Part shown: positions 23,086 through 33,700 of the stretch, one piece after another | Layout: the number at the start of each line of letters is the position of its first letter | Numbering within the stretch: the stretch's first letter is position 1 | Assembly: GCA_001414485.1 (NCBI GenBank) | Contig: LLEY01000045.1 | Coordinates: forward strand, 248,001-312,000 | Direction: 5' to 3' | Length of the DNA stretch: 64,000 bases | Origin: Calycina herbarum | Lineage: Eukaryota > Ascomycota > Leotiomycetes > Helotiales > Pezizellaceae | Program-made: the position numbers and the translations under genes | Notes under the pieces: generated by a model | What the model saw: the letters and a program-made list of their open reading frames with translations, nothing else | Told to the model about the DNA's origin: nothing | Database searches by the model: none

Positions 23086-24438
23086 ATGGCTTCCGCAGAG
23101 ATTAAGCCTTGGAAATCACAACCTCAAAACCGATACATTTTCAAAAGTGCTAATCTCGTCGACCCTTTGGACGGTTTGGTACACGAGTCCGCAACAGTCA
23201 CCATCTCAGGGGGTTTAATTGAGGATGTCACGCTCACCCCTCTCACCGAGACCGAATTACAAGAAAAGAGTACCTCCGGAAACACAACAATAATTGACCT
23301 TCAAAACAAATTCCTCTGTCCGGGCCTGTTTGACTGTCATGTCCACATCATTGCTGTACCCGGCGAGAAAGAATGGCGGGACACAAAACACCTCGATCAG
23401 ATGACTTCAGCATACCGTCAGGCTTTCGTCTGTCAACAAATGCTCAGTCGTGGGTTCACTACCGTGAGAGATTGCGGAGGAGCTACACTTGCTCTCAAGA
23501 AATCCATCGAAGATGGGCTCATTCAAGGACCACGACTTTTCATTGCTGGTCACTTCATAAGTCAAACTGGTGGCCATGGTGATACGCGGAGTTCCCATGA
23601 TCACACACAAATTCAATGTTGTGGAGGAGGTTCCTCAAATTTCCCGTCACACATATGTGACGGCGTGCCGGAGTGTTTAAGATCTGCTCGGGAATGTGTC
23701 CGAACTGGTTCCGACTTCCTCAAGATTATGGGCGGTGGTGGTGTCTGTAGCCCTACTGACCGAATTGACAATATTCAATTTACGGCTGAGGAAGTTACTG
23801 CTATTACGACAGTAGCAAAAAATAGTCAGATGTACGCCACTTCTCACGCCTACACACCAGCATCAATACGGCAAGCGATGGAAAATGGTGTTTTGGGAAT
23901 CGAGCACGGCAACATGATCGATAAAGAGACCGCCGAATTGATGGCTTCAAAAGGAGCATATCTCACACCCACGCTGGTAACATACACCGCAATGGCGCAT
24001 GAAAAATATGCTGGGTACATGCCACAAGAATCCATGGAGAAGAATTCCGAGGTATTCGTTGCAGGACTTCGTGGTCTCAAGATAGCAGCTGATGCGGGGG
24101 TTAATATTTGCTATGGCTCGGATTTGCTTGGACACCTTGGAGAATCTCAACTGGAAGAGTTTACTATTCGAGCTCAGGTCCTTTCTTCGCTTGATATCTT
24201 ACGAAGTGCGACTGTTACGCCGGCGAAAATGATGGGGCAGGAAAATTCCTTGGGTCAAATTAAGCGAGGGTTTGCTGCGGATATGTTGATTTTGACGCAG
24301 AACCCGCTTGAGGATATTAACGTCCTAGCTGAGCCATCAAAGAATTTGTTAGCTGTTATTAAAGAAGGGAGAGTCTGTATGAGTAAGTGGAGGAAGCTTG
24401 AGGAGGATGTAGCTGAAGAACGATCGTTCATAGAATAA
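23086..24438 (+). CDS. metal-dependent amidohydrolase (imidazolonepropionase / Xaa-Pro dipeptidase-like)
   Basis: Intronless TIM-barrel amidohydrolase of 450 residues, predicted cytosolic because no signal peptide is present. Metal ligands are complete: HxH as H85 and H87 in DCHVHI, probable carboxylated bridging K213 in DFLKIMGGGG, H254 in SHAYTP, H274 in GIEHGN and D346 in YGSDLLGH. The GGGGVCSPTD loop after the lysine is typical of the subgroup with bacterial Xaa-Pro / arginine carboxypeptidases and the fungal ochratoxinase-type amidases. The enzyme would cleave an amide bond, such as an N-acyl amino acid or dipeptide. The start at 23086 has context CGCCATGG. It pairs with the divergent carrier, suggesting uptake then hydrolysis of one compound. 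Confidence 0.93.
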   Translation: MASAEIKPWKSQPQNRYIFKSANLVDPLDGLVHESATVTISGGLIEDVTLTPLTETELQEKSTSGNTTIIDLQNKFLCPGLFDCHVHIIAVPGEKEWRDTKHLDQMTSAYRQAFVCQQMLSRGFTTVRDCGGATLALKKSIEDGLIQGPRLFIAGHFISQTGGHGDTRSSHDHTQIQCCGGGSSNFPSHICDGVPECLRSARECVRTGSDFLKIMGGGGVCSPTDRIDNIQFTAEEVTAITTVAKNSQMYATSHAYTPASIRQAMENGVLGIEHGNMIDKETAELMASKGAYLTPTLVTYTAMAHEKYAGYMPQESMEKNSEVFVAGLRGLKIAADAGVNICYGSDLLGHLGESQLEEFTIRAQVLSSLDILRSATVTPAKMMGQENSLGQIKRGFAADMLILTQNPLEDINVLAEPSKNLLAVIKEGRVCMSKWRKLEEDVAEERSFIE

Positions 24439-25079
24439 ATATCACAGGATTCATTATCCCAATAAGATTTGCAGTTGGGCATTGTTATTTCTTGTATTGT
24501 TTCTTGATGCCTGTCCCTTGATATAAGTTCATTATGATAAATGGCTATCCTGTCGAAAATCTCATCCAAGCAAATGACCACTCCTTCAGTTCATTTATGT
24601 TCCTTTATACTTTGGCCGTCAACAGCTATTAAGCGAGTCCCCGTTTTACACTAAAATTCAGGGTTTCAGCATTACAATTAAACCCTATAGATCACTCTCT
24701 AAAATTAATTCTCTCTAGATAATATATTATTAGAGCAATTATAAGCTTTTCTACTATTTGGATTTAGTCTTGTAAAAACACCTCTCTAGGTGTAGTACCT
24801 TAAAGTAGGGTAATTCGGAAGAACGTTGGTTTTATATATAAATATCGTGAAAATTAACTAAAAAATTACTAGTCTATATACACACGTCTACCCTAAAAAG
24901 GGATTAAGTTGAGTAAGAAATCCTAATTATATAAAAGATATATAATACTTGAAAGAACTCTAGAAATTAAGTATAGGAAATTCTACTCAGAGGCGCATTA
25001 TTACTATGTCTTTCTAAACTAGGTAAAACAGCGTTTTTTGGTGGGGTTGTAGAAATCGCTTAACAGCTGTTGATTAGTA
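24439..25079. other. intergenic, AT-rich from about 24.65 kb
   Basis: No gene. From about 24650 the sequence is AT-rich with TATATAT-type words and no coding frame, like other RIP-type stretches of the window. Confidence 0.5.
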
Positions 25080-25099
25080 CTGTACCCATAGCCTGGGAA

Positions 25100-25530
25100 T
25101 TTGGCTGCAACTTACGATTCACCCGTCATTTTTCTCACCAAATTTCCACTTTGCGCTTCATTTCCTAGTTACATTTGTTCCAATTGTTTCAAAGGATTGA
25201 AATCCTCTCAGAGGGTGGTTGCTCTTTGCGCAGTTATTCTTTGGACCTTTGCCAGCTCTTTGTCTTGTTCGACTCCCTCAAATCTTTCTCCAATATCGTT
25301 GTTTCACTCTGGGGCAAGTTTACGGAGCGCTTCTTCCATACTTGCTGCTTGGCGAGCTTCTGCGGCTGCGATTTCGGCTTGAAGTATTGGGAAGGCGCTA
25401 GTATTACGCTAGCGATCAGCCATGTGACGCCATTCGCAGTAATCGCAGAAAAGGTGTTGGGTTCAGCGTGGAAAAAATTTAAGAGTTTTAGGGCCTTCTC
25501 ACTGAAATTTGAGTAGTTTAGACCCTAATC
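25100..25530 (-). pseudogene. possible decayed coiled-coil gene fragment
   Basis: On the reverse strand one frame reads a Glu/Ala-rich helix-like stretch (ILQAEIAAAEARQAASMEEA) and then further charged segments, interrupted several times by stops, mostly TGA. The forward frames here look like shadows. No family recognised. It could be chance, since low-complexity charged sequence arises easily. Confidence 0.3.
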
Positions 25531-25911
25531 AAAGTCTACTCTGATTCAATTGATTGATAATTGATTTATTCGGACCGGAATACTTAGTCCGAATTTAAAC
25601 CGACTTCGGCAAGTGATATCCGAGATCTCGGCGTATTATAATATACGGTGCTGTCTCCCGGTGAACAGAAAAAGCGGTAGTATATACTAGGTTCGTACCT
25701 GTCTATCTTACTTGTTGTTCTAACTTTCTAAAACAATTTATTTTAATTTTTCTGAAATTTCTCGGTTAATATTCTAAATTGTCTAAAGCATCTAAGGTAA
25801 CTACTTTAAATTACCCTAGATAGTTAGAATAACGAGCTGGGTAGGAAGATACAACTACTGCCGCTTATTCTATCTACTATATATGTCAATTCTAAATTAA
25901 CTTACCTTTAG

Positions 25912-26536
25912 TACGGCATCCCAAATGTACCAAAGGCCAAAAACGACTAAATCGCAAATCGTAAATCGTAAAACGGAAATCGCAAATCGTAAATGGTAAA
26001 GTGTTACTTTAATAGGTAGAAAATAGATTATTTTTAATATTAAATTCTTTCTCTCTCTCTCTATTCTACAGCTCTAAAGCTATTAATAAGTGGGTTCTTT
26101 TATAGTAGGCTAATTAGAGAGTAAGGATATTACGTATATAGCTAGTATAATAAGTAGTAGTACGTAGCTTATTACCAGCTAAGCTAGCGTATCTACTATC
26201 GCTTTCTTCTATCGTATTATATTGCTTTCTTACTATTGTTGCTTAATGTTAATAAATAAGAGAGAAAGGATAGAGGGTAAGAGGGAGGAAGGAGAGAGAT
26301 GTTTACTTACTCTCCCTCCTCCTCTTCTTCTCCCCTCTCTTCTTCTTCTTTATTAATTATTATTCAGAGTAAGAAAGCTAGAGTAAGAGAGTAGAGATAA
26401 AGGAAGACAAGGACCCTTTGCTTAGAGGCTTTAGATAGTAATTGTCGAGTTCTACTCTAGCTATATTTTTAAATACTTGAATTTTGCGATTTACGATTTA
26501 GTTGTTTATAGCCTTTAGTACATTTGGGATGCCGTA
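25912..26536. mobile_element. MITE-like element, 625 bp, 19-bp perfect terminal inverted repeats
   Basis: The left end TACGGCATCCCAAATGTAC (25912-25930) is exactly the reverse complement of the right end (26518-26536). Similarity continues inward about 30 bp with mismatches (AAAGGC...AAACRACTAAATCG). Flanks are TTTAG on both sides: either a 5-bp target duplication TTTAG, or a TA duplication if the outermost TA belongs to the target, as in Tc1/mariner-pogo elements. The interior is AT-rich with CT/GA microsatellites and codes for nothing, so this is a non-autonomous element. Confidence 0.88.
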
Positions 26537-26868
26537 TTTAGCTAACTCGACTTAAATCATTGCTCTAACTGACTCAGTCAATTTTAATCTGATTGAAGTG
26601 ATTTAGATTTAATTCAATGAATTTTTGTCATCACAATAGCTTGGTTCAAAACACGAAGCAGTCTATGCGATCACGAAAGATATCAAGAGAGATCACTGGT
26701 ATCTGGGATCCATGGAATGGTTGGATTTCTATTGATTAACGATGCGCGCACCACAATACCCCATAGCTTCGTCAAGATACATGGCTTTCCCATCCAAGCA
26801 GATAAACTTTACTCGTGTATTCATATGTTCGCAGCGGCAACAATCCGTCCATGCTCTAGAAAAAATGC
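26537..26868. other. MITE flank and 3' flank of next gene
   Basis: No coding signal. AT-rich at first, then mixed composition. Confidence 0.5.
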
Positions 26869-27908
26869 TTAAGCAGGTGTGTCTGCCTTCATGAATTTAA
26901 TGTCTTTGGCACGATAAGCCTTCCAAAGTTTCTTCTCGAGAGTCGAAAGTTGGTTCTTTGCGCTTTCCGCCGCCTGTTCTCCTTCGCTGCCGTTTTCAAA
27001 GATGATGTACCAACCGGTTGCGTCGTATTTCACATCCTTCATCCATTTACTCTTGGCCGTCTCCTCCAGGGATTTAGCGGAGTGGGGGCTAGGGCGAGGC
27101 CTAACATCAGGCTTGTATTGGATGAAAAGATGGGTGTTGCTGCCGATATCGAGTTTGGCTGGTATGCTTGCAGGCGTAGAAGGTTGGCTAGACTCGGGGT
27201 CTTCATCTTGCTTATGCTTCTTAGGGTTAGGTGCCTGGTAGAATAATTAGATATTTGATTGAATCAGTGGGCAGAAAGAGGGTAAAACATACCTGAGAGG
27301 TTTCATTATTGAAAATAAAACTTTTGTGCTTCTCGACCATCTTCTCGGCGTTGGCAAGAGTTTCTTCTTGTTTGTCGTTGTTGACCTTCTTCTGGATACC
27401 CTTGCGCATAACTTTACCAATCTCATCGAGTTCACGAGCCTTGTGCTCTCGCTTAGTTTTCTTGCGAGATTCTATAGCCCTAGCATCCACTCTTTCGGCC
27501 TCAATCATTGCTTTTCCATCCTTAATCATTCTATTTCCTGCTGCAATGTAATGTTGTCCAGCCCTAACCTTTGCTCTTCCAGCCTCACCTTTTGCTCTTC
27601 CAGACTCGCCCTTTGCCTCTTCAACTTGGTCGTCTCCGAATGAGGTGACAGAAAGCATTTCCGCCGATCGACCTGGTTCTGTATGTAGATTTTTGGGGAT
27701 AGTTTTTAGCGGCATTCCAATCGAAAATTTCGTCTTCGACGAGTTTCACGACAAGTCCCCCATGTTTGATTGTCTTTGAGACTTGGATGTTTCGCTCTTT
27801 CGCCAGGTTGTAGAGACTTTGGCGGTCCATTGAGAGGAAGTCAGTGAGTTTGGGGGGGAGAGACTCGCTGTTGCTTTCGCTATAATTTGAGGATATGTTG
27901 GACGCCAT
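26869..27908 (-). CDS. SAP-like, coiled-coil hypothetical protein with a +1 frame jump
   Basis: I do not recognise a family. The first block starts at 27908 (ATGGCGTCC) and contains a SAP-like helix pair (FLSMDRQSLYNLAKERNIQV then GGLVVKLVEDE). The second block, 27715-27293, is one base out of frame and is rich in Lys/Glu/Arg with a repeated ESGRAKGEAGRAK motif, probably coiled coil. A clean intron (donor GTATGT, 27292-27235) leads to the last exon 27234-26869, ending EKKLWKAYRAKDIKF...TPA. No acceptable intron restores the frame between about 27750 and 27620. One extra base in the CCCCAAAAA run would explain it. Alternatively the gene starts at 27715 (262 residues). Possibly a DNA- or chromatin-associated protein. 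Confidence 0.6.
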
Positions 27909-30404
27909 TTCGGCGGCGGAGATGGGTATGAGAGAGAGATGAGAAATATTCGTGGAGCGGATGTATCGAGGGGAGGTATTGATGAAAAATGTTTAAGAGG
28001 TTGGGTTCAGCTAGAGCGGTCGTGGAGAATACTAAGTGACTGTGAATTCAGTGAATTAGCGCCGGCAAAAAGGTTGCAGATACAGGCATTACTAAGCTCT
28101 GTTATCACATTTCTGCTAAGGCAACTTTTAAAGACAAGATGCGATGCCAAAATAAAGTTATATTATTGAATCCAGAAGTAGTAGGATAAGGTCGGGGGGA
28201 GGGAGCTAGAATAGCTAAAGCTAAGGCCTCATAATTCATTCTTTTGCAGATCTTCACAACAGTTGTAAGATGTCGATAGAATATTTACAGAGACACAGCA
28301 TACACTTTACGCAAATAAAAGACATATGTTAGAGGTAGAGAAGTGATTGATTTCTTTCAAGTATAGTAAATACAAGCAAGGAGTCACGAGCAATAACATT
28401 GTCAGTAGCAAGTATTTGACGAGAGGCATCGCCACAGGTCTCTAAAATAATTAAAACAGACCAATCGAACATGCTTTTTCTCAAAGAAGACGTGATACAA
28501 AACTTGATAAGGCAGTATTAACGAATAGGTAGGAATTTTATAGTAATATTCCTAAAGAGTCTAGTTTACTAAAAGACTTCTGACAGTTCCGTATGATAGA
28601 TAAGGAATCTTCTGATCTTAGGTGATCTTAGGTGATCTATAAACTGTTGTCAGGTGACAAACTTCCATTCATCAACCATATGTAGTGGCTTAGCCACAGT
28701 AGCGTACGCCTTTCCAATTTGAGATTAGCTTACTTACGTAAAGATTGTAGCCCCCATATCTCTGTCAATTTTTCTGGTTTAAACATGAGGCTCAAGCTTA
28801 GATAGAGGAGTATAATTCTCTTTTTTTTTTGTAAGTTTCCATTGTGTTGTTGTTGTGATGCTTGGTGTTCAAGTTCAGACTAGTTGACAGGGGGGTTACA
28901 ATACGGGAAAGGTTTGTCATTTTATATTGGCAGGTTTGCGTAGACTGTAAATTTGATTCCTAGCAAGACTACTATAATGAAGCTTTCATTTCTATTTGGT
29001 GTAGTGTTATTGTGTAAAATCCACTTCGAAAAGATAGCTTAGGTGAATAATTACATGGCGCGTTTTCGCCCTCAAGCCTGGCCCACAGTACCCCGCACTT
29101 CAAGTACTTAAATTAGCAAATTGAAAACCATAAACTATTATGTTATCTTGGTGCAGTGGTGCAATGGGTGCGAGTATGCTAAATATTCAAGTTCATTGCT
29201 CCTTTAGTTCGGGGTTAGCAGTTAACTGTTACATTATTATCCGACATTTTAACCATTACCCCATCAATATCTATTCATTCATTCGAAATCGGAAGGGCCT
29301 GTATTACTTCTTCTGTTCGGGGGTCATGATATGATCATTCCCAGTTCGAAGTCTTGCAGCGTTGATCATCCCTGGGACCGCACCCATCACGGATCGATGT
29401 GTGTGGAGTACACTGCTCTCTACACGCGCGTGTAGTAGCATTACGGGCTCCCTCCCCTTGCAAGAGGGCGTCGAGAGCATGTTGCAGATTGTACTGGCGC
29501 ACCTTTATATTCAGGGGTACGTTAAGAGTTCTTCTTAGCGATTTAGATCACACCTACCTAGGTAACTAAAGGCTTCACGGACTTTAGGATCTAGATCAGA
29601 CCGATGCACTTCGGGGCACTGGCAAAAACTTCAATCAAATGTCACTTCTTTATCACGCACTCTGATTACATGGGTTTAAAATGATACTTGAATTCGTGTG
29701 ACTGCGGGGAGCTGGTCTAAGTAGGGAGGGCCTTGGGTAATGAGCATGATGGCGGACAATTTCTTCAACATCGTAAATTCACCTAGTGAATAAGAGCGAT
29801 AATATAATCCATATCCTTCAGCTGTCTTGGGCTCGTCACTTGAGAAGAGCTTTTCTAGTTCGTCGGCTGGTTCGATGACTCAAAGCTTGCAATTTTTTTG
29901 AGTCTTTTTCTAACTTACTTAATGGAGAGAGAAACAATTACACGCTAGTTTCTTAGAACAAAGAATAGTTTTCCACTTCAATTTTCCCCTCTCTCTTACC
30001 TCAGTTGATTCTCATGCTTTCATCACCAATGCATATTAAAACAGAATCAATTCCACATGAAGCAGCTGTTCCTCAAAATTTGGCAAGATCAGTCAAGAGA
30101 GTAGTTTTTTTTTGAAAGAAAATCGAAAGCCATTCACCAGCTATTTGAGTGAAGTTCTTTATATTGGCATCACTTTCTTTGTTAATGTTACACTCCACGT
30201 GCGCCTACAATGAAGGCTTAGCCTGGAATGACTAACATAAACAATTCTGGCGTGAGTCAAAACACTTCTATTCTTTCATTATAAGCTGGTGACTATTTTC
30301 AAATCTTTTCAAATTATCTATCCACCTTACCTTTCTCCCACAACACATCTGCAACGCTACTTACATTCAACCCAACTCATATACTTTCAGCATCAACTTT
30401 CAAC
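27909..30404. other. 2.5-kb gene-poor stretch
   Basis: No gene or RNA gene found. At about 29419-29434 lies the perfect 16-bp palindrome CTACACGCGCGTGTAG. The last 200 bp, pyrimidine-rich, are probably the promoter and 5' leader of the Skp1-like gene. Confidence 0.5.
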
Positions 30405-30896
30405 ATGTCAGCCTCCACCACAACCCAAATCACCCTCATTTCAAAGGACGGAGCCTCTCTCCTGATCGATCGCGCCGTCATCTCCTCCCGCTCCGCTGTG
30501 ATCCACGACATGCTCGAGGATCTTGATGAAGATACAACCGACCCTATCCCCGTCAGTGAGGTAGAAGGAGATATCCTCAAGAGAGTCGTCGCTTGGTGCG
30601 AACACCACAAGGACGACGCTCCCGAACCCCAATCTTACCTTGGACCCAAGGAGATCAGCGCTTGGGACAAGGAGTTCATCAACGCCTCGAATGAAGTCAT
30701 CTTTGACATCATATTAGCGGCAAACTTCCTCGACATCAAAGGACTCTTTGATCTCGGAGTGAAGACAGTCGCCAACTCGTTGAAAGGTCGTACGCCTGCG
30801 GAGATTCGCGAGAAGTACAATATCGTCGCTGACCTTTCCCCTGAGGACCTTGAGGAGATTAAGAAGAAGAATGCTTGGGCTGAGGACCGAACTTAG
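30405..30896 (+). CDS. Skp1-like protein (SCF ubiquitin ligase adaptor paralogue)
   Basis: 163 residues and intronless. Skp1 links cullin-1 to F-box proteins. The N-terminal BTB/POZ-like fold (ITLISKDGASLLIDRAVIS...IPVSEVEGDILKRVVAWCEHH) is followed by the Skp1 dimerisation/F-box-binding helices (WDKEFI, ILAANFLDIKGLFDLGVKTV, GRTPAEIREKYNI, ending WAEDRT). Compared with the conserved housekeeping Skp1, the region after the CEHHKDD helix is shortened and the sequence looks diverged (EFINASNEVIFDI). Lack of introns plus divergence suggests a duplicated, perhaps retroposed, paralogue rather than the essential copy. Start context AACATGTCAG with a CT-rich leader. Confidence 0.9.
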   Translation: MSASTTTQITLISKDGASLLIDRAVISSRSAVIHDMLEDLDEDTTDPIPVSEVEGDILKRVVAWCEHHKDDAPEPQSYLGPKEISAWDKEFINASNEVIFDIILAANFLDIKGLFDLGVKTVANSLKGRTPAEIREKYNIVADLSPEDLEEIKKKNAWAEDRT

Positions 30897-31447
30897 AGGT
30901 CAGATAATTAGAGGTCAGATCGCGAGGATGACGGTCTGAGAGGAACCCTGGGATAATGAACCATCAGTGAAATCTTGATGGAAGGGAATCATGAAGGCGA
31001 TGGAACGAGCATCAGAAACCCCACCCCCTTAATATAAGAACACTCCCCTTAAAACCAATTGACTTTCAACTTGAAAAACGAAAGAGTGAGACCGTGATAT
31101 CAGAATTATTGAAATGGACAGACACTAAACAGCTATATTTAAAGCCAAATGGAAGTTGGTAACTTACGAACGCTGAGAAAGAAGGGGCTGCCACGTGACA
31201 GCGCGTAATCGAATGGACCAATTTTGAGATCGACCTGGAACTTCCAAATCTCATTTCACCGGGGTACTGTTTGGTTTACTAGTTCCACATTTTCCATTCA
31301 ACATCACGGTACTATCGGTACAGAGAAAGTAGCAGGTTTGGTTTTGCAGCTAGGCTACCTCGGTGAATATTGAGGCACCAGACGCTAGCAGACAAGGCTT
31401 CACCCACTATTTAACCCCACCCCCACGTGAGCAACTTCTAAATCAAA
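30897..31447. other. intergenic
   Basis: 3' flank of the Skp1-like gene and the left edge of the duplicated BTB segment. Nothing else seen. Confidence 0.5.
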
Positions 31448-32370
31448 GTTCAACTTCAACTTGACCAATTCTCGACGCACGCTTTCGCCGAGCGTTTTTC
31501 GTCACCGGGTCTTGCCCGTGGCAGCAGCCGCTCCAGAATCCTCCATCACTGGCACAGTAGGTGAGCATCCACACATTTTGCTTTGCAGCTGGGCTAACAA
31601 ATGGCCAGTCAACAGCAGTGCAGGCGTTGGATTCCGCCCTCGGTTTTGAACTTGGCACGAATATTTCACGAGTTCACGCGAACTTACGAAACGAACATAG
31701 AATAGATCACTTGTCAACAATTCATTCCTCCTCCATCCCCAAGTTTGGACTTCGCCTTGGCAATCCACGAACAATTCGCGCCGACATACCCAGTCATTGG
31801 GGGCTTGGCTATCATGTCTTTAGAGAGAGAACAAAATATGTCAGAGTTTGTGAATCCCATTGAACCCTTTGGCGTTCGCCGTTTCTTACAGAGATTATTA
31901 GGGGTGGAAGTGTTGAGGATGAAAAGGCAGACAGCTTGCATGAGGGGGACAACAATGACAAATTGGCAGAACCTCCTCTTACAATAGTTGTAGACAAGGC
32001 ACTCATTTGCTCGGTCTCGGATTTCTTCGCGGCCGCCTGTAAGAAAGACTGGAATAGCGGAAAGACGAACACGGTAATCTCGAGGAAGACGACCCTAAAC
32101 TCTTCGGCATATTCATCAATTGGGTTCTAACCAAGGGGTTTGAAAACGTAGAAGGCCTTACAAAGTCAATGTCTCGTAACGACCGGGATCACAACAAGAA
32201 GGCAGCTAGTGCCCACCATACTCGGGCGAAGGACCTTGTCCCGTGCTTTACCCTTGCTGATGTCCTTCTGAGCCACAAGTTTCACAATGCTCTCATGGGC
32301 GAACTCCTAAAGCTATCAGATTTACATCACGAAGATGGTCGTATCATTCTACAGCGGGGGTTCGCAGATA
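31448..32370 (+). pseudogene. broken BTB/POZ gene, inverted copy of the gene at 34.8-35.6 kb
   Basis: Protein-level match in two frames: LAEPPLTIVVDKALICSVSD then FFAAACKKDW (about 31.95-32.07 kb), then after a one-base shift near 32075, FGIFINWVLTKGFENVEGL and KDLVPCFTLADVLLSHKFHN. The intact paralogue has LSEPPLKIVVG, FFAAACKKEW, FVTWILTKGLDNAEEL and QLVPCIGLADLFLCYEFHN. DNA similarity extends upstream of the coding part to about 31450. The copy ends in AT-rich DNA near 32370, so the last third is missing. Frameshift plus truncation make it non-functional. Confidence 0.82.
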
Positions 32371-32738
32371 TCCGTACGCTCTCTTTTTTACACCTAAAAT
32401 CACTAAAAGTCACCTTGTTTAAAACTCTACTATAAAATAAACTCTAACTATTTTTTAAAAGTTCTTAGACATATCTCTAGAAAATTAAGATATCTTTACT
32501 TTATACTCTTAGTCTTTCTTCTAAGCTAAACTAATCTTAATTTAATTAGGTTATAGTAAGAGGTGTTGAGAAAGTTACTAAATTTTACCTGATTTTGGTA
32601 TAATCCAGTGTTTTCCTGACTCTTCCTACTTTTGCTCTATTATAACTTAAGACCTAGCATATATTTAGTATATTTATCTTTGAAGACTATTATTTAAATA
32701 TAAAGATAAATATATAAAACGTCTTTCTTAAGACGACC
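32371..32738. other. AT-rich relic between two pseudogenes
   Basis: About 370 bp, strongly AT-rich and non-coding (TTTAATTAGG, ATATTTAGTATATTTATC). It cuts off the BTB pseudogene and precedes the membrane-protein pseudogene; probably old RIP-mutated repeat DNA. Confidence 0.55.
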
Positions 32739-33700
32739 AAATATGGCATCGGCCATCATATATAGGATATTCCAGCTTCATACTTGCTAAATGCGTTCAA
32801 GGTTCGTGACTATTCTATTGCTTTCTCTCAAAACGGTCTGACATGTATCATCTAGTGGCTTACCATATCTGAATGGTCTTACTTTCCGCTCATTCTCTCA
32901 ATTAAACTCTGCATTCTAACTGGGTATAACCAACTTTTCCAAGTTAACCGTCTAACAAAATGGTTGATATGGTTCGGTCTTGGTTCAATCAGCATATTGT
33001 ATGTGGTGTGCTTCTTCTTGGAGATATTCTTCTGTACACCTGTCGAGCGCGCATGGAACCGAACTTTACCTGGTCATTGCGTAACTTATGCGGCTCTTCC
33101 ATTGGCGACTGGGATATTCAACACCATCAGTGATTTATATCTTCTCGCCCTCGCGATGACGGTCATCTTCGGTCTCTCGATGGAATTCAAACGAAGGATT
33201 CGCATTGCTTCGGTTTTTGGACTGGGTCTTTTGTGAGACTCCCTTGGATTTTACCGGAGACAACGGAAGCTCGCTAACACCCAATAGCACCTGCATAACT
33301 AGTATATTGCGTCTCGTTGCTACCGAGCAACACATCGATGACCTTGATCAAACGTATATAAGCGCCAAAGCTCTCTATTAGGCGTATGTCTATACTTTTC
33401 TCAACTTACACCACTCTTATCTTGTACGACGGTAACTAACACACATTATTAGGGTCCTAGAAATCAACGTAGGACTTATCTGACCTTGTGCCACCGTACT
33501 CCCTGCATTCTTCGATGCAACATCACCAAGATCGCTTGGTTCGCTGGTCAACAAACTCATATCCTCAAGAGCAACTTCACGAAGCGAACTTACAAAGTTA
33601 GCTTCTCAGAGGAGAAGGAGAAGCGAGAGCTGCACGTTCCGCATGAACCGATCTGTGAGAAACATTTGGCATCGTGCCATGGCGAAATTTGTTAAGTTTT
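32739..33700 (+). pseudogene. decayed PTH11-like / rhodopsin-fold integral membrane protein
   Basis: Fragments match the common fungal seven-helix family related to PTH11: KYGIGHHI*DIPASYLLNAF, then after a normal intron WLTISEWSYFPLILSIKLC, VNRLTKWLIWFGL, CTPVERAWNRTLPGHC, ATGIFNTISDLYLLAL and, after another intron, FTCITSILRLVATEQ and VLEINVGLI. Stops: TAG at 32763-32765 and 33379-33381, both where the family usually has Trp (TGG to TAG), and a TGA after VGLI. The N-terminal helices are missing. The G-to-A changes at Trp codons fit RIP. The remaining splice sites still look usable, so the decay is fairly recent. Confidence 0.8.

Noticed and set aside
14105..24438. Secondary metabolite cluster
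   Set aside because: A regulator, esterase, carrier and amidohydrolase are present but no synthase or other backbone gene.
25101..25516. Forward open frames of 60-113 codons
   Set aside because: Overlapping frames with no coding character; weak coiled-coil signal is on the other strand.
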